Origin: Nannocystis bainbridge | GTDB lineage: Bacteria; Myxococcota_A; Polyangia; Nannocystales; Nannocystaceae | DNA length: 64,000 bases | NCBI RefSeq assembly: GCF_028368995.1 | Contig: NZ_JAQNDL010000003.1 | Span: 682,001-746,000 of the forward strand | Direction of reading: 5' to 3' | Shown: positions 25,294 to 34,310 of the stretch, piece after piece | How positions within the stretch are numbered: the first letter of the stretch is position 1 | Layout of the letters: every line of letters begins with the position of its first letter | The notes under the pieces: generated by a model | Database searches by the model: none | The model's input: the letters and a program-made list of their open reading frames with translations, nothing else | Told to the model about the DNA's origin: nothing | Made by a program: the position numbers and the translations under genes

Positions 25294-27435
25294 TCAGTTC
25301 TGCGGGAACTCGACCCAGTGCGCGTCGCTCAGGTCGGCGAGCGCGCTGGCCTTGAGGCCCACGTCGGACAGCGTGAACACCTGCTCGCCGATGACGATCG
25401 AGCGGCGCAGCATCGGCGAGTAGTAGCAGCCGTAGTACTCGTCCCAGCACTCCTCGACCACCGGCTCGGGGTGCTGGACCTCGCCGATCAGCGAGATGCC
25501 GTCCTCCTTGTCGACGCGGAAGCCGAACGCGCCCTGCTCCCAGGAGTAGCCGATGTTCTCGTCGTAGGTGCCCCACTCGAGCGGCAGCATCGCCAGGCCC
25601 GTCTTGCCCCACCACAGGAACGCCTTGTGGTCGAACAGCGCCTCGGACCAGCCCCAGTCGTCGCCGATCGTGGCCTTGTGCAGCTGCTTGGGCGCGGCGT
25701 CGTCGGACACGTCGAACAGGCTGAGCTGGAGGCCGAGCAGCTGGCCCTCCTCGGTGCCGTCCATGCCGACGCCGAGGATCAGATCCTCGCCTACGGGGTG
25801 GAGGTAAGCCGAGTAGCCCGGGATCTTCAGCTCGCCGGCGACGACCGGCTTGGTCGGGTCGCTGACGTCGACGGTGTAGAGCGGGTCGGTCTGGCGGAAG
25901 GTGACCACGTAGCCCTTGTCGCCGATGAAGCGCACGCCGTGGATCTGCTCGGTCTTGCCGAGGCCGCCGACCTGGCCGATCTGCTGCAGCTCGTCGCCCT
26001 CTTGGCGCAGCACGCTGACGAAGCTCTCCGAGGTGGCCTGGTCCCAGCCGAGGCTGTCGGTGCTGGCCACCCGCAGGTCGCCCTCGTGCTCCGACATCGC
26101 CCACTGGCTGAGCAGCCAGCCGCGCACCGAGCCCGACGCGACGTAGTTGGCGCGCGAGCGGTCCTGGATGTCGAACTTGTGGACGTACGTGGTGCGGCCT
26201 TGCTCCTCGGCCGAGGCCTCCGGGTCCCAGTCGGCCGGGTTCCACGGGGTCGTCGCCACGTAGAGGTTCTGCTTCGAGGCGTAGACCGTCTCGCCCTCGG
26301 AGAACACGCCGACGCCGCCGGTCGGCGCCAGGTGGCCGTCGAGGTCGACCGTCAGCACGCCGAGGGTCGAAAGGCCCGAGTACTCGCCGGTGTGCATGAC
26401 ATCGTCGCAGGCCAGCAGCACGCCGCTGGTGACCGCGGCTTGCCCGTTGGACATGTCCTCACGGACATAGCGCGGCAGCCAGTTCTCGATCGTCGAGGCG
26501 TCGATGACCGAGCTGTTGTGCACCTTCGACTGCGCCAGCGCGATCTTCCACATGTGCTCGTAGAGCGCCTCGGTGCCGCCGCCCTGCTCGAACGCCGAGT
26601 AGTCGAAGAACTCGTACGGGTCCTTGAACTTCAGGCCGTTCGGGGCCGAGCGCACGACCACGCGGGCGACGCCTTCGACCATGCGGGCGCTGACCAGGTC
26701 GCCGGTGATGTGGAGGTTCGACACGATCTTCATCGCGTCGGGGTTGGCGATGTCGACCTCGATCAGGCGGGTGATGCCGGCGTAGTAGTCGGGGCCGAAG
26801 TACTGCTGGAGGTCGACCCCGGCCGGCTGCGGCGCGCCTTCCCAGTCGCCGTAGTAGTACGGCGAGCTGCGGACCAGCAGCAGCGCGCGGTCCTCGTGCA
26901 TGAACAGCTGCGCGTCGCGGACGTCGGCGCCGATCTCGAGCGAGCTGCGCAGGGTCGGCGAGGCGCCCGACGCGTCGACGAAGTGGAGCCTGCCGCCCGC
27001 GAACGCCAGGATCCGCTCGCCGTCGGTCTTGACGATGTCGGGCTCGTCGACGCCCGCCTCCTGCACGTTGGTGCCGGAGTAGTCGTCGCCCTCGACGCCG
27101 CCGTTGTCGCCGCCGTCCTGCGGGGCCTCGCCGCCGTCGCCGCCGCTGGACTCGCCGCCGCTGTCGGTGCCGCCGGTGGAGAGGCCGCCGCCGTCACCGA
27201 CAGGATCGCCGAACCAGCCGCTGCTGTAGTCGTAGCCCTGAAGGTTGCCGTACTTCTCGATCAGGCCCTTGGCCTCGCCCTTGGTGTACCCGAGCAGGTC
27301 GTCGCAGCTGTCGAAGCCGTAGAGGACGCGCGGGTTGAGGTCGCCGCCGCCGGGCGACTCCCGGTCCGAGCAGCCGGTGGCGAGGGCGCCGAGGAAGAGG
27401 AAGGCGGGGAGCGCGAGCGCGTAGGGGCGGGACAT
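25294..27435 (-). CDS. Secreted beta-propeller lipoprotein (PF09826-like)
   Basis: 713 residues from the ATG giving 'MSRPYALALPAFLFLGALATGC', with GGAGAA upstream; this is a lipoprotein signal peptide with its Cys. A Gly/Ser/Asp-rich linker (~85-115) leads to the hallmark 'GTNVQEAGVDEPDIVKTDG' that opens the C-terminal beta-propeller domain of COG4880. Later blades read 'GWLLSQWAMSEHEGDLRVAS', 'QIHGVRFIGDKGYVVTFRQT' and 'DPLYTVDVSDPTKPVVAGEL'. This family is secreted and widespread, with no proven function. The intact hallmark and length support a functional gene. A palindrome at 26452-26469 codes part of a propeller loop. Confidence 0.88.
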   Translation of the reverse strand: MSRPYALALPAFLFLGALATGCSDRESPGGGDLNPRVLYGFDSCDDLLGYTKGEAKGLIEKYGNLQGYDYSSGWFGDPVGDGGGLSTGGTDSGGESSGGDGGEAPQDGGDNGGVEGDDYSGTNVQEAGVDEPDIVKTDGERILAFAGGRLHFVDASGASPTLRSSLEIGADVRDAQLFMHEDRALLLVRSSPYYYGDWEGAPQPAGVDLQQYFGPDYYAGITRLIEVDIANPDAMKIVSNLHITGDLVSARMVEGVARVVVRSAPNGLKFKDPYEFFDYSAFEQGGGTEALYEHMWKIALAQSKVHNSSVIDASTIENWLPRYVREDMSNGQAAVTSGVLLACDDVMHTGEYSGLSTLGVLTVDLDGHLAPTGGVGVFSEGETVYASKQNLYVATTPWNPADWDPEASAEEQGRTTYVHKFDIQDRSRANYVASGSVRGWLLSQWAMSEHEGDLRVASTDSLGWDQATSESFVSVLRQEGDELQQIGQVGGLGKTEQIHGVRFIGDKGYVVTFRQTDPLYTVDVSDPTKPVVAGELKIPGYSAYLHPVGEDLILGVGMDGTEEGQLLGLQLSLFDVSDDAAPKQLHKATIGDDWGWSEALFDHKAFLWWGKTGLAMLPLEWGTYDENIGYSWEQGAFGFRVDKEDGISLIGEVQHPEPVVEECWDEYYGCYYSPMLRRSIVIGEQVFTLSDVGLKASALADLSDAHWVEFPQN
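26452..26469. repeat. 18-bp palindrome in beta-propeller gene
   Basis: CATGTCC-TCAC-GGACATA, anchors 14 bp apart, encoding 'YVREDMS' in a surface loop on the minus strand. Confidence 0.7.
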
Positions 27436-27933
27436 AACGAGTTCTCCGAGTGCGAGGGCGACCGGGCGGCCGCGACCTTGAAAGGTGAGGGTCGCCGGGG
27501 GGTCTCCGCAGCGATGCCGCCCCTTCAGCACGCTGCGTGCCAACGGCTCCCGGAGGCCACTGGCGGGCTTCGCGGCGGTTTTGGCCGGACCCGCGCGCCC
27601 GGGGCCCGCGGCACTGCGACCCAGGCGCCCGGACATCGACGCCAGCCCGCGGCGCCGCCGCTGCGACGATCTTTTCACGAGCCAACTCACGAGGTGCAGC
27701 CGGCTGCTCCGCCCGGGTGTGCGGGGTGGCTGCCGGGCGGCGCAGCGTCCGCCGCCGCAGACGCGCTGCGAACTTCCGCTCACACCTCAGAGAAACATAA
27801 AGACAGGTCCTTTCGGACATGTCCGTTGGAACATATGTGCATTGACCGCCAGGGCCTGAAGCTCGCAGCGGGCGCCTCGCCGCGTTGACATGATCTTGAT
27901 GTTGACGAAATCTTGACCGCCAGAGGTTCTGGC
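27436..27933. other. 498-bp divergent intergenic region
   Basis: It separates the leftward propeller gene from the rightward dienelactone-hydrolase-like gene. Most is G+C-rich sequence without a supported frame. A palindrome chain lies at 27804-27835. A TTGACA at 27885-27890 with the related TTGACG at 27902 lies 30-50 bp before the rightward start and may be promoter sequence, though no good -10 is evident. Confidence 0.4.
27804..27835. repeat. Three-anchor palindrome chain
   Basis: CAGG 27804, CATG 27818, CATA 27832 at 14-bp steps, about 100 bp upstream of the 27934 gene. Confidence 0.75.
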
Positions 27934-29016
27934 ATGAAATCCACCAAGATCATCACGATGACCGTGGCGTGCACGCTTGGGCTCGGCATGGCCGGGGTAA
28001 AGACCGCGTACGGCAAGAGCGACGACACTGACCGCATGGTCGAAATCGACGGCGAGGCGGCCGCGCCGATCGCGGTGGAATCGCGCGACATCATGCTGCC
28101 GGCCGCCGACCACGCCCAGGGGCTCTCGATCCCGGCGCGCGTGTTCCAGCCGAAGTTCGCCGAGGGCGCCAGCCCCGGCCCGGCGGTCCTGGTGATGCAC
28201 GGCTCGGGCGGCCTGCACAAGATGCCGAACGGCGACGACGCCGGCGCGTGCAGCCGCCAGCTCGAGAATCAATACGAGCGCTGGGGCCAGGAGCTGGCGG
28301 AGCGCGGCTACGTGGTGCTGATGCCGTCCTCTTACACCGCCCGCGGCTTCTGCGACATGCACACCGACGTCGAGCGGATCCCCGCCGGCTTCGACGAGCG
28401 CCCCGAGGCCATCCTCAGCCGCCTCTACGACCTCGACGTGGCCGCGCGCTACCTCTGCGACATGGACGGCGTCGACTGCGACCGCCTCGGCGTGCTCGGC
28501 TTCTCGCACGGCGCGACCATGGCCATGCTCGCGCTCCACTGGCAGATGGACCACGCGCTCGACTATTACCGCGAGCACTCGCCGGACCGCGAGGACATCG
28601 ATTTCGCGCTGCCGAACCTCTCGGAGGATCGGCCCGCGTTCAAGGTCGGCGTGGCCTACTACCCCGGCTGCGGCACCGACGGGTTCCTCCCGCGCGAGAC
28701 CGACGACGGGGCCGACGTCGAGAACAAGTACTTCCCGACCGCCGACCTCTACGTCCTCCACGCCGAGCGCGACGCGCTGGCCAAGATCTGCACCGTCGAC
28801 CCCGACGTGAAGGGTGCCACCGGCGAGCGCGAGATCCAGTCGGCGCAGGTCGCCGCCGAGCTGGGTGTCGACGACCGCTACAACATCGAGGTCTACGCGC
28901 AGGCCGGCCACGGCTTCGACTCCGACGAAGAGGACGCGAACGAGCCCGGCAACCCCGACGCCGCCGCGCACGCGCGCACGGTCGCGCTGCGCCAGCTCTA
29001 TTCGCACCTGAACTGA
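27934..29016 (+). CDS. Exported dienelactone-hydrolase-like alpha/beta hydrolase
   Basis: 360 residues from the ATG of 'MKSTKIITMTVACTLGLGMA', a cleavable signal peptide; starts further upstream would disrupt it. The alpha/beta hydrolase order is visible: 'AVLVMHGSGGLHK' (oxyanion loop), 'GYVVLMPSSYTARGFC', nucleophile elbow 'LGFSHGAT' with Ser191, 'DLYVLHAERDALAKIC' for the acid and 'EVYAQAGHGFDSDE' for the catalytic His. Dienelactone hydrolases usually have Cys as nucleophile; Ser here suggests an esterase. Three Cys pairs are consistent with periplasmic disulfides. Substrate unknown. Confidence 0.85.
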   Translation: MKSTKIITMTVACTLGLGMAGVKTAYGKSDDTDRMVEIDGEAAAPIAVESRDIMLPAADHAQGLSIPARVFQPKFAEGASPGPAVLVMHGSGGLHKMPNGDDAGACSRQLENQYERWGQELAERGYVVLMPSSYTARGFCDMHTDVERIPAGFDERPEAILSRLYDLDVAARYLCDMDGVDCDRLGVLGFSHGATMAMLALHWQMDHALDYYREHSPDREDIDFALPNLSEDRPAFKVGVAYYPGCGTDGFLPRETDDGADVENKYFPTADLYVLHAERDALAKICTVDPDVKGATGEREIQSAQVAAELGVDDRYNIEVYAQAGHGFDSDEEDANEPGNPDAAAHARTVALRQLYSHLN

Positions 29017-29056
29017 TCAGATTCGCCCGCGCCTAGCGCCTCACGCGCACCGCACA

Positions 29057-29074
29057 CCTGTCCCTTGTGACAGG
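29057..29074. repeat. Dispersed palindrome after hydrolase gene
   Basis: CCTGTCC-CTTG-TGACAGG, 14-bp anchor step, 40 bp beyond the stop codon; a plausible terminator hairpin. Confidence 0.65.
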
Positions 29075-29159
29075 TGCCGCAATTGTCCCAGCCACGCCCC
29101 GCGGCGCCGCGACGGTCCCGCGCCACCGCACACACGGCCGCCGACGTGACGCAGATTGC

Positions 29160-29187
29160 TTGTCGCGTCGGCGGCCTTTCCTACTTT
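29160..29187 (+). promoter_or_regulatory. Candidate sigma-70 promoter of the sedolisin gene
   Basis: TTGTCG (29160-29165), a 16-bp spacer and TACTTT (29182-29187), followed after ~27 bp by the ATG at 29214. A pattern match only. Confidence 0.3.
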
Positions 29188-29213
29188 GGGAGGCGTTACA
29201 GGGGGGGCATTGT

Positions 29214-31031
29214 ATGCCGACGAGAGTGGGAAACACGGTTGCGTATACTCGTAGGATTGCGTCGTGGGCGACGCTGCTGACGGTGGTCGGCGGCTGTCCG
29301 AACGACGATACCGGCATCACCAGCGCGACCGACGGCGGCAGCGGCTCCGGCGATTCGGCGACGCCCGCGACCGACGGCGCCGTCCCGACCACCTCGGGCA
29401 TGTCGGGCTCCGGGAGCGAGCCGACCGGCTGGCAGACCACCGGCACCACCGACCCCGTCGGCCCGTGCGGCGCCGATCCGCTGTGCGGCATCCCGCCGGA
29501 GGAGCACGAGCCCACGCCCAAGCCCGACGGCCTCCCGAGCCCCTTACCGGGCGTCTATGACGACCAGGGCCCGGCGCCGCTCGACAACGGGTTCCGCTCG
29601 CTGATGGGCTTCCCCAACCGCCAGCGCGCGCTGCTCGAGGAGCGCGTGGTCCGGCTCTACGACCCCGGCAGCCCCGAGTTCCGCAAGTACCTGTCGGTCG
29701 ACGAATGGATGGACGACCACGCGCCGCTCGAGTCCGACGTCGAGATCGTCAAGGCGTGGCTCAAGTCGCGCCACTTCACGGTCAACTTCGAGGCCAAGAA
29801 CCGCCTGCTCCTCCACTTCTCGGGCACGGTCAAGGACTTCAACGAGAGCTTCGCCACCGAGCTGCACATCTGCATGCGCAAGAACCCGCTGCACAGCGGC
29901 GACCCGTTCCCGGTCTATTGCACGCTGGACAGCTTCACCCTGCCCAAATTCGTGGCCGAGCGCACCAACGGCCTGGCGACCGCGGACCTGCCGGCCGAGA
30001 CCGGCTCGCTGGTCAAGGAGGTCGGCGAGGTGATCGAGGACTACCCGGGCGACCAGGCCTACGGCCCGCCGGCGTTCTTCGGCGCCTACGACATGCTGCC
30101 GCTGTTCGAGGCCGGCTACACCGGCCAGGGCTCGGCGGTCGGGGTGGTCGGCGCCGGCACCTATCATTCGATCGATCTGCAGATCTTCTGGAAATCGTTC
30201 GGCATCACGCGGGCGCTGCCGACCCGCGTGTCGCTGATGGAGCCGGTGTTCGAGCGCATCACCGAGACCGTGCTCGACACGCAGTGGTCGTCGTCGCTGG
30301 CGCCGGGGGCCGACGCGTACGTGTACGAGGGCCCCGACGCCCGCAACACCGCGCTGCTGTTCGCCTGGAACGAGGGGGTCGGCGACAACAAGGTCGACGT
30401 GCTGTCGACCTCGTTCGCCCACCGCGAGGACGCCGAGGCCAAGACGCTGCGCCACCAGTACGACGAATCGGCGCTGATGGGCGCGGCGATCGGCATGACC
30501 CTGCTGTCGGCCAGCGGCGACTCGGCCAACCCCGACACGCCGTGCTCGAGCCCGTACGTGACCTGCGTCGGCGGCACCAACCTGGAGGCCACCCCCGACG
30601 GCGAGCTCCACGACGAGACCGCCTGGTCGCTGTCGGGCTCGGGCCAGTCGAAGTCGTTCGCGCGGCCCTACTGGCAGGAGGGCGACGTCGACAGCAAGAC
30701 CCGCTCGATGTGCGACCTGTCGCTGTCGTCCTCGCCGGAGAACCCGATGTGGATGCGCCGCTGGACCAAATGGGAGGCCTACGGCGGGACGTCGTTCGCC
30801 TCGCCCGCGTTCGCCGGGATGGTCGCGGTCATCAACAGCTACCGCAAGGCCCACGGCAAGCCGCGCGTCGGCTTCCTCAACCCGCTGCTCTATCTGCACG
30901 GCCCGACCCGCGCGACCTTCCGCGACATCACCGAGGGCGCGACCAAATACTGGGAAGCGGGCGTCGGTTGGGACTACCCGACCGGCCTCGGCGCACCCGA
31001 TATCGCCGCCCTCGCCGAGGTCATCCCCTGA
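29214..31031 (+). CDS. Sedolisin (S53) serine-carboxyl peptidase, lipoprotein form
   Basis: 605 residues from ATG after a run of G. The N-terminus ends in a lipobox-like 'LTVVGGC' with Cys28, followed by a Ser/Gly/Thr-rich linker (~30-90). A pro-domain follows ('YLSVDEWMDDHAPLESDVEI', 'LHFSGTVKDFNESFATELHI'), as in pro-kumamolisin. The catalytic residues are in place: 'ETVLD' with Glu351 and Asp355, the oxyanion Asp in 'LLSASGDSANP', and 'YGGTSFASPAFAG' with Ser527. 'GVGWDYPTGLGAPD' provides the C-terminal calcium site region. It should be an acid-acting exported endopeptidase, fitting a predatory or proteolytic lifestyle. Confidence 0.9.
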   Translation: MPTRVGNTVAYTRRIASWATLLTVVGGCPNDDTGITSATDGGSGSGDSATPATDGAVPTTSGMSGSGSEPTGWQTTGTTDPVGPCGADPLCGIPPEEHEPTPKPDGLPSPLPGVYDDQGPAPLDNGFRSLMGFPNRQRALLEERVVRLYDPGSPEFRKYLSVDEWMDDHAPLESDVEIVKAWLKSRHFTVNFEAKNRLLLHFSGTVKDFNESFATELHICMRKNPLHSGDPFPVYCTLDSFTLPKFVAERTNGLATADLPAETGSLVKEVGEVIEDYPGDQAYGPPAFFGAYDMLPLFEAGYTGQGSAVGVVGAGTYHSIDLQIFWKSFGITRALPTRVSLMEPVFERITETVLDTQWSSSLAPGADAYVYEGPDARNTALLFAWNEGVGDNKVDVLSTSFAHREDAEAKTLRHQYDESALMGAAIGMTLLSASGDSANPDTPCSSPYVTCVGGTNLEATPDGELHDETAWSLSGSGQSKSFARPYWQEGDVDSKTRSMCDLSLSSSPENPMWMRRWTKWEAYGGTSFASPAFAGMVAVINSYRKAHGKPRVGFLNPLLYLHGPTRATFRDITEGATKYWEAGVGWDYPTGLGAPDIAALAEVIP

Positions 31032-31121
31032 GGCCGCGCGCGGGCCCCTGCGCCCGCGCGTAGCGTCGAGGCGGGTCGACTTCGGCCCGTCCTGTGGAAC
31101 GTGGACTCCGGGAGATGTGCG

Positions 31122-34100
31122 ATGACTCCGTTCGAATTGCTCCCGCACGGCGGGCTCGACCAATCGATCCTCATCCCGGTCCTGGTCGGGGTCTACGTCG
31201 CCCTGCTCTTCACCGAGACGTTCGGCTGGGTGTTCGTCGGCCTGGTCGTGCCCGGCTACCTGGCGTCGGTGCTGGCGCTGCAGCCGACCACCGCCGCGGT
31301 GATCGTGCTCGAGGCGATCGTCACCTACCTGCTGGCCCGCGGCCTGGCCTACGCGCTGGCGCCGACCGGCGTGTGGGCGCCGTTCTTCGGCCGCGACCGC
31401 TTCTTCGTGATCGTCCTCGCCAGCGTGCTGGTCCGCCAGCACGACCAGCTGTGGATCTTGCCGGCGCTGTCGTCGTGGCTCGAGCTGCAGATGGGCACCG
31501 AGCTGCCGCCCGTGCGCGAGTTCTACAGCATCGGCCTGGTGCTGGTGCCGCTGACGGCCAACATGCTGTGGAAGCCGGGCCTCTTGCGCGGGCTCGGCCC
31601 GCTCGCGGTCGTCGTCGGCCTGACCTACGCGATCCTCGAGCTGGTCCTGCTGCCGCTGACCAACCTGTCGCTGTCGTCGTTCGAGCTGCTCTACGAGGAC
31701 AGCGCGATCGACTTCCTCGGCCACGCGCGCGCCTACGTGCTGCTGCTGACCACCGCGACGCTGGCCGCCCGCTTCAACCTGCGGTACGGCTGGGACTTCG
31801 GCGGCATCCTCGTGCCGGCGCTGCTCGGCCTGCTGTGGTTCACGCCGATCGAGATGATGGTGACGCTGGCCGAGGCCTGCATCCTGTGGAGCATCACCAA
31901 GCTGCTGCTGCGCTACACCCCGCTGAAGCGCTACAACCTCGAGGGCCCGCGCAAGCTGGCGCTGGTGTTCACCCTCAGCGTCGCGCTCAAGTGGCTGCTG
32001 TCGCTGATCGTCAGCGTCGCCATGCCCGGCGTGCGCGCCCGCGAGCTGTTCGGCTTCGGCTACCTGCTGTCGACCCTGCTGGCGATCCGCATGCTGCCGA
32101 AGAAGGCGACGCGGCGGGTGCTGCTGCCGACCATCACCACCGCGTTCGCCGGGTGGCTGATCGGCAGCGCCCTCGGCCTCGGCCTCGACATCGCCGCGCC
32201 GGTGCCGACCCCGGTGCCGGCCTTCAACCCGCGCAACACCAGCGATCGCCTGCTGCGCAGCGAGGCGGGCGCGCTCGCGCTGGGCCACGTGCGCGCCGAA
32301 CTCGCCCCGCCGCGCCTCGACGCGCCGCCAGCGTCCGCGCTCGTCGCCCACGCTGAGGCCTGGTCGGCGCTGGCCGCATGGATCGCCGCGCCGACCGACG
32401 ACGCGGCCGCGACCGCCCGCGACGCGGCCGCCCGCGCCGACCTCGGCATCCACGCGATGAGCGCCCCGACCGGTCTCTTCCACCATGTCTCTTACGCCAT
32501 CTCACCGATCGAGCGCGGGGTCGTGCACACCAGCTGGCCGTCGGCGCTGGTGGTGCCCGGCGCGAGCGGGCCGGCGATCGTGGTCCCGCGGCCGGTCGCC
32601 GAGGCGCCCGCCGCCGAGGCCGCAGGCCCGCTGTGCGCCGCGCTGGCGTGCCGCCTCGTCCTCGTCGCCGGGCGCGATCAGGTGCCCGGCGTGATCGACA
32701 TGACCTTCTCGGCCGCGCTGGCGCGCCTCGCCCCCGAAGGCGCGGTCGAGCTGCGCGCCGACTTCGACGCCCCGCCCGGACAGCCGCTCGTCCACCTCGA
32801 GGCCGCCGCGCCGATCGGCGCGCCGGCGCTGCAGCCGACCAGCCCGCGCGGCGTGGCCGGCCTGCCGCCGATGGCCGTGGCCGAGGGCGCCCCGCCGCTG
32901 CTGCTCGGCGCCCCGTGGGGCGAGGGCCGCCGCGCCGTGGTGCGCATGCACCCCGAGACGATGCGCGCCAGCCTGCTGCAGGGCGCGCCCGAGATCCGCA
33001 GCGCCCCCGCGCTGATGCCGTGGCTCGCCGAGCAGGTGCGGGCGTGGAGCGAGCGGCCCGACAGCGGCCTGGCCGCGCCGTCGGTCGCCGAGCTGACCTT
33101 CCTCGAGCGCCACGTCGCCGAGCCGCTGATCCACGGCTTCACCGAGGACCGCGCGCTCGCGGCCCGGTTCGCCCGCCTGGTCGACGCCGAGGTGTGGCAG
33201 CTGCGCGACTGCGGCTCGCGCCGGCCGTGCCGCGCCCTCGTGGCCGGCGGCGAGATCCTGGTCCTCGGGACAGGTCCCTCCCGGCTCGTGATCGAGGCCA
33301 TCCGCGTGCCCGAAGAAGCCGGCACCTGGCGCCTCGCCGCCGAGCTGTTCAGCGCCGCCAGCGGCCGCGCGCTGCTGATCGCCATCAGCCGCTCGGGCGC
33401 CGGCATGTCGGCGTTCACCCCGGCGCAGGCGCTGCACCAGGCGCTGTCGGCCGACGAGGCCGGGACCCCGCGCACGATCGTGCAGATCCGCGGCCTCGGG
33501 GCCCGCCCCGGCGCGCCCGCCGACGCGCTGGCGATCGGCCGCCCGCGCGCCGGCATCGGCGAGCTTCCACCTGTCCTCGCGGACATGTTGACCATGTCCG
33601 GCCCGCTGGCGTTCGTGCCGCGCTGGCGCCTGCTCGAGGACGCCCCCGAGCTGGCCGCGCTGGTCGGCGTGCGCGACGCCTTGATCGCCTTCTCGGCCGC
33701 CTTCACCGCCGACGCCGCCGCCATCCTGTGGTTCCCGCCCGCCCTGCGCCGCGTCTACGCGCTCGGCGACCCGTGCCTCGACCTGCGCCGGCTGTCGGCG
33801 CTCGACCTGGTCCCGACCGGCCGCAGCTGCGGCGCGTGGGTCCGCGACGAGGCCGCGCTGGCGCTCGGCGGGGTCGCGCCCGGCGCCCAGGATGCCCGAA
33901 CGGTCATGTCCAAAAAGACAGCTCAGGACGACCCTCCGGCGCGTCGCCAGGCCGCCGAGGCCCGCGCCGCCGCGGCCCGCGCCAAGGCGGGCCCTGGCGT
34001 CACCGTCACCACCACCGCCGACTTCATGGCCGCGCTGGCGCAGGTCGAGGCCTACGCCGAGTCGAACAACCTCCACTGGTTGCGCCTGGTGCTGGCCGAG

Positions 34101-34310
34101 CCGGGCCTGCGCCTGCAAGCCGGGCTCGGGCGCACCACCGGCCGCGGGTTCCTCTCGCTGTGCGAGACCGCGGGCGACCGCCGCTGCGCGATCGTCTGGC
34201 TCGGCCCCGCCCTGGCCGGCCGCACCGTCGTGCCGAGCAAGATGCGCGCGGTCGGCCCCGCCCTGTGGCGGCGCAACCGGACCCTGCTCGTCGACGGGGA
34301 GGAGCGCTGA
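31122..34310 (+). CDS. PgsC/CapC-like membrane protein with long C-terminal domain
   Basis: 1062 residues from ATG with GGAG upstream. The first ~350 residues carry many membrane helices and two CapC-like units: 'GWVFVGLVVPGYLASVLALQ' with 'IVTYLLARGL' and 'FGRDRFFVIVLASVL', then 'GWDFGGILVPALLGLLWFTP' followed by 'LRYTPLKRYNLEGPRKLALV'. CapC normally has one such unit in ~150 residues. Residues ~360-1062 are a soluble region I do not recognise, rich in Ala/Pro, with 'HPETMRASLLQGAPEI' and a C-terminal alpha/beta stretch. The PgsB/CapB partner is encoded at the end of the same operon. A 7TM family linked to transglutaminase-like domains is an alternative name. The stop codon overlaps the next start by one base. 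Confidence 0.75.
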   Translation: MTPFELLPHGGLDQSILIPVLVGVYVALLFTETFGWVFVGLVVPGYLASVLALQPTTAAVIVLEAIVTYLLARGLAYALAPTGVWAPFFGRDRFFVIVLASVLVRQHDQLWILPALSSWLELQMGTELPPVREFYSIGLVLVPLTANMLWKPGLLRGLGPLAVVVGLTYAILELVLLPLTNLSLSSFELLYEDSAIDFLGHARAYVLLLTTATLAARFNLRYGWDFGGILVPALLGLLWFTPIEMMVTLAEACILWSITKLLLRYTPLKRYNLEGPRKLALVFTLSVALKWLLSLIVSVAMPGVRARELFGFGYLLSTLLAIRMLPKKATRRVLLPTITTAFAGWLIGSALGLGLDIAAPVPTPVPAFNPRNTSDRLLRSEAGALALGHVRAELAPPRLDAPPASALVAHAEAWSALAAWIAAPTDDAAATARDAAARADLGIHAMSAPTGLFHHVSYAISPIERGVVHTSWPSALVVPGASGPAIVVPRPVAEAPAAEAAGPLCAALACRLVLVAGRDQVPGVIDMTFSAALARLAPEGAVELRADFDAPPGQPLVHLEAAAPIGAPALQPTSPRGVAGLPPMAVAEGAPPLLLGAPWGEGRRAVVRMHPETMRASLLQGAPEIRSAPALMPWLAEQVRAWSERPDSGLAAPSVAELTFLERHVAEPLIHGFTEDRALAARFARLVDAEVWQLRDCGSRRPCRALVAGGEILVLGTGPSRLVIEAIRVPEEAGTWRLAAELFSAASGRALLIAISRSGAGMSAFTPAQALHQALSADEAGTPRTIVQIRGLGARPGAPADALAIGRPRAGIGELPPVLADMLTMSGPLAFVPRWRLLEDAPELAALVGVRDALIAFSAAFTADAAAILWFPPALRRVYALGDPCLDLRRLSALDLVPTGRSCGAWVRDEAALALGGVAPGAQDARTVMSKKTAQDDPPARRQAAEARAAAARAKAGPGVTVTTTADFMAALAQVEAYAESNNLHWLRLVLAEPGLRLQAGLGRTTGRGFLSLCETAGDRRCAIVWLGPALAGRTVVPSKMRAVGPALWRRNRTLLVDGEER
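33257..33274. repeat. 18-bp palindrome in CapC-like gene
   Basis: CCTGGTCCTCGGGACAGG, anchors at 33257 and 33271 (14 bp), encoding LVLGTGP. Confidence 0.55.
33570..33587. repeat. 18-bp palindrome in CapC-like gene
   Basis: CCTGTCC-TCGC-GGACATG, a near-perfect copy, coding PVLADM. Confidence 0.7.
33891..33922. repeat. Palindrome chain in CapC-like gene
   Basis: GATG 33891, CATG 33905, CAGC 33919 at 14-bp steps, encoding 'DARTVMSKKTAQ', a linker in the C-terminal region. Confidence 0.65.
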
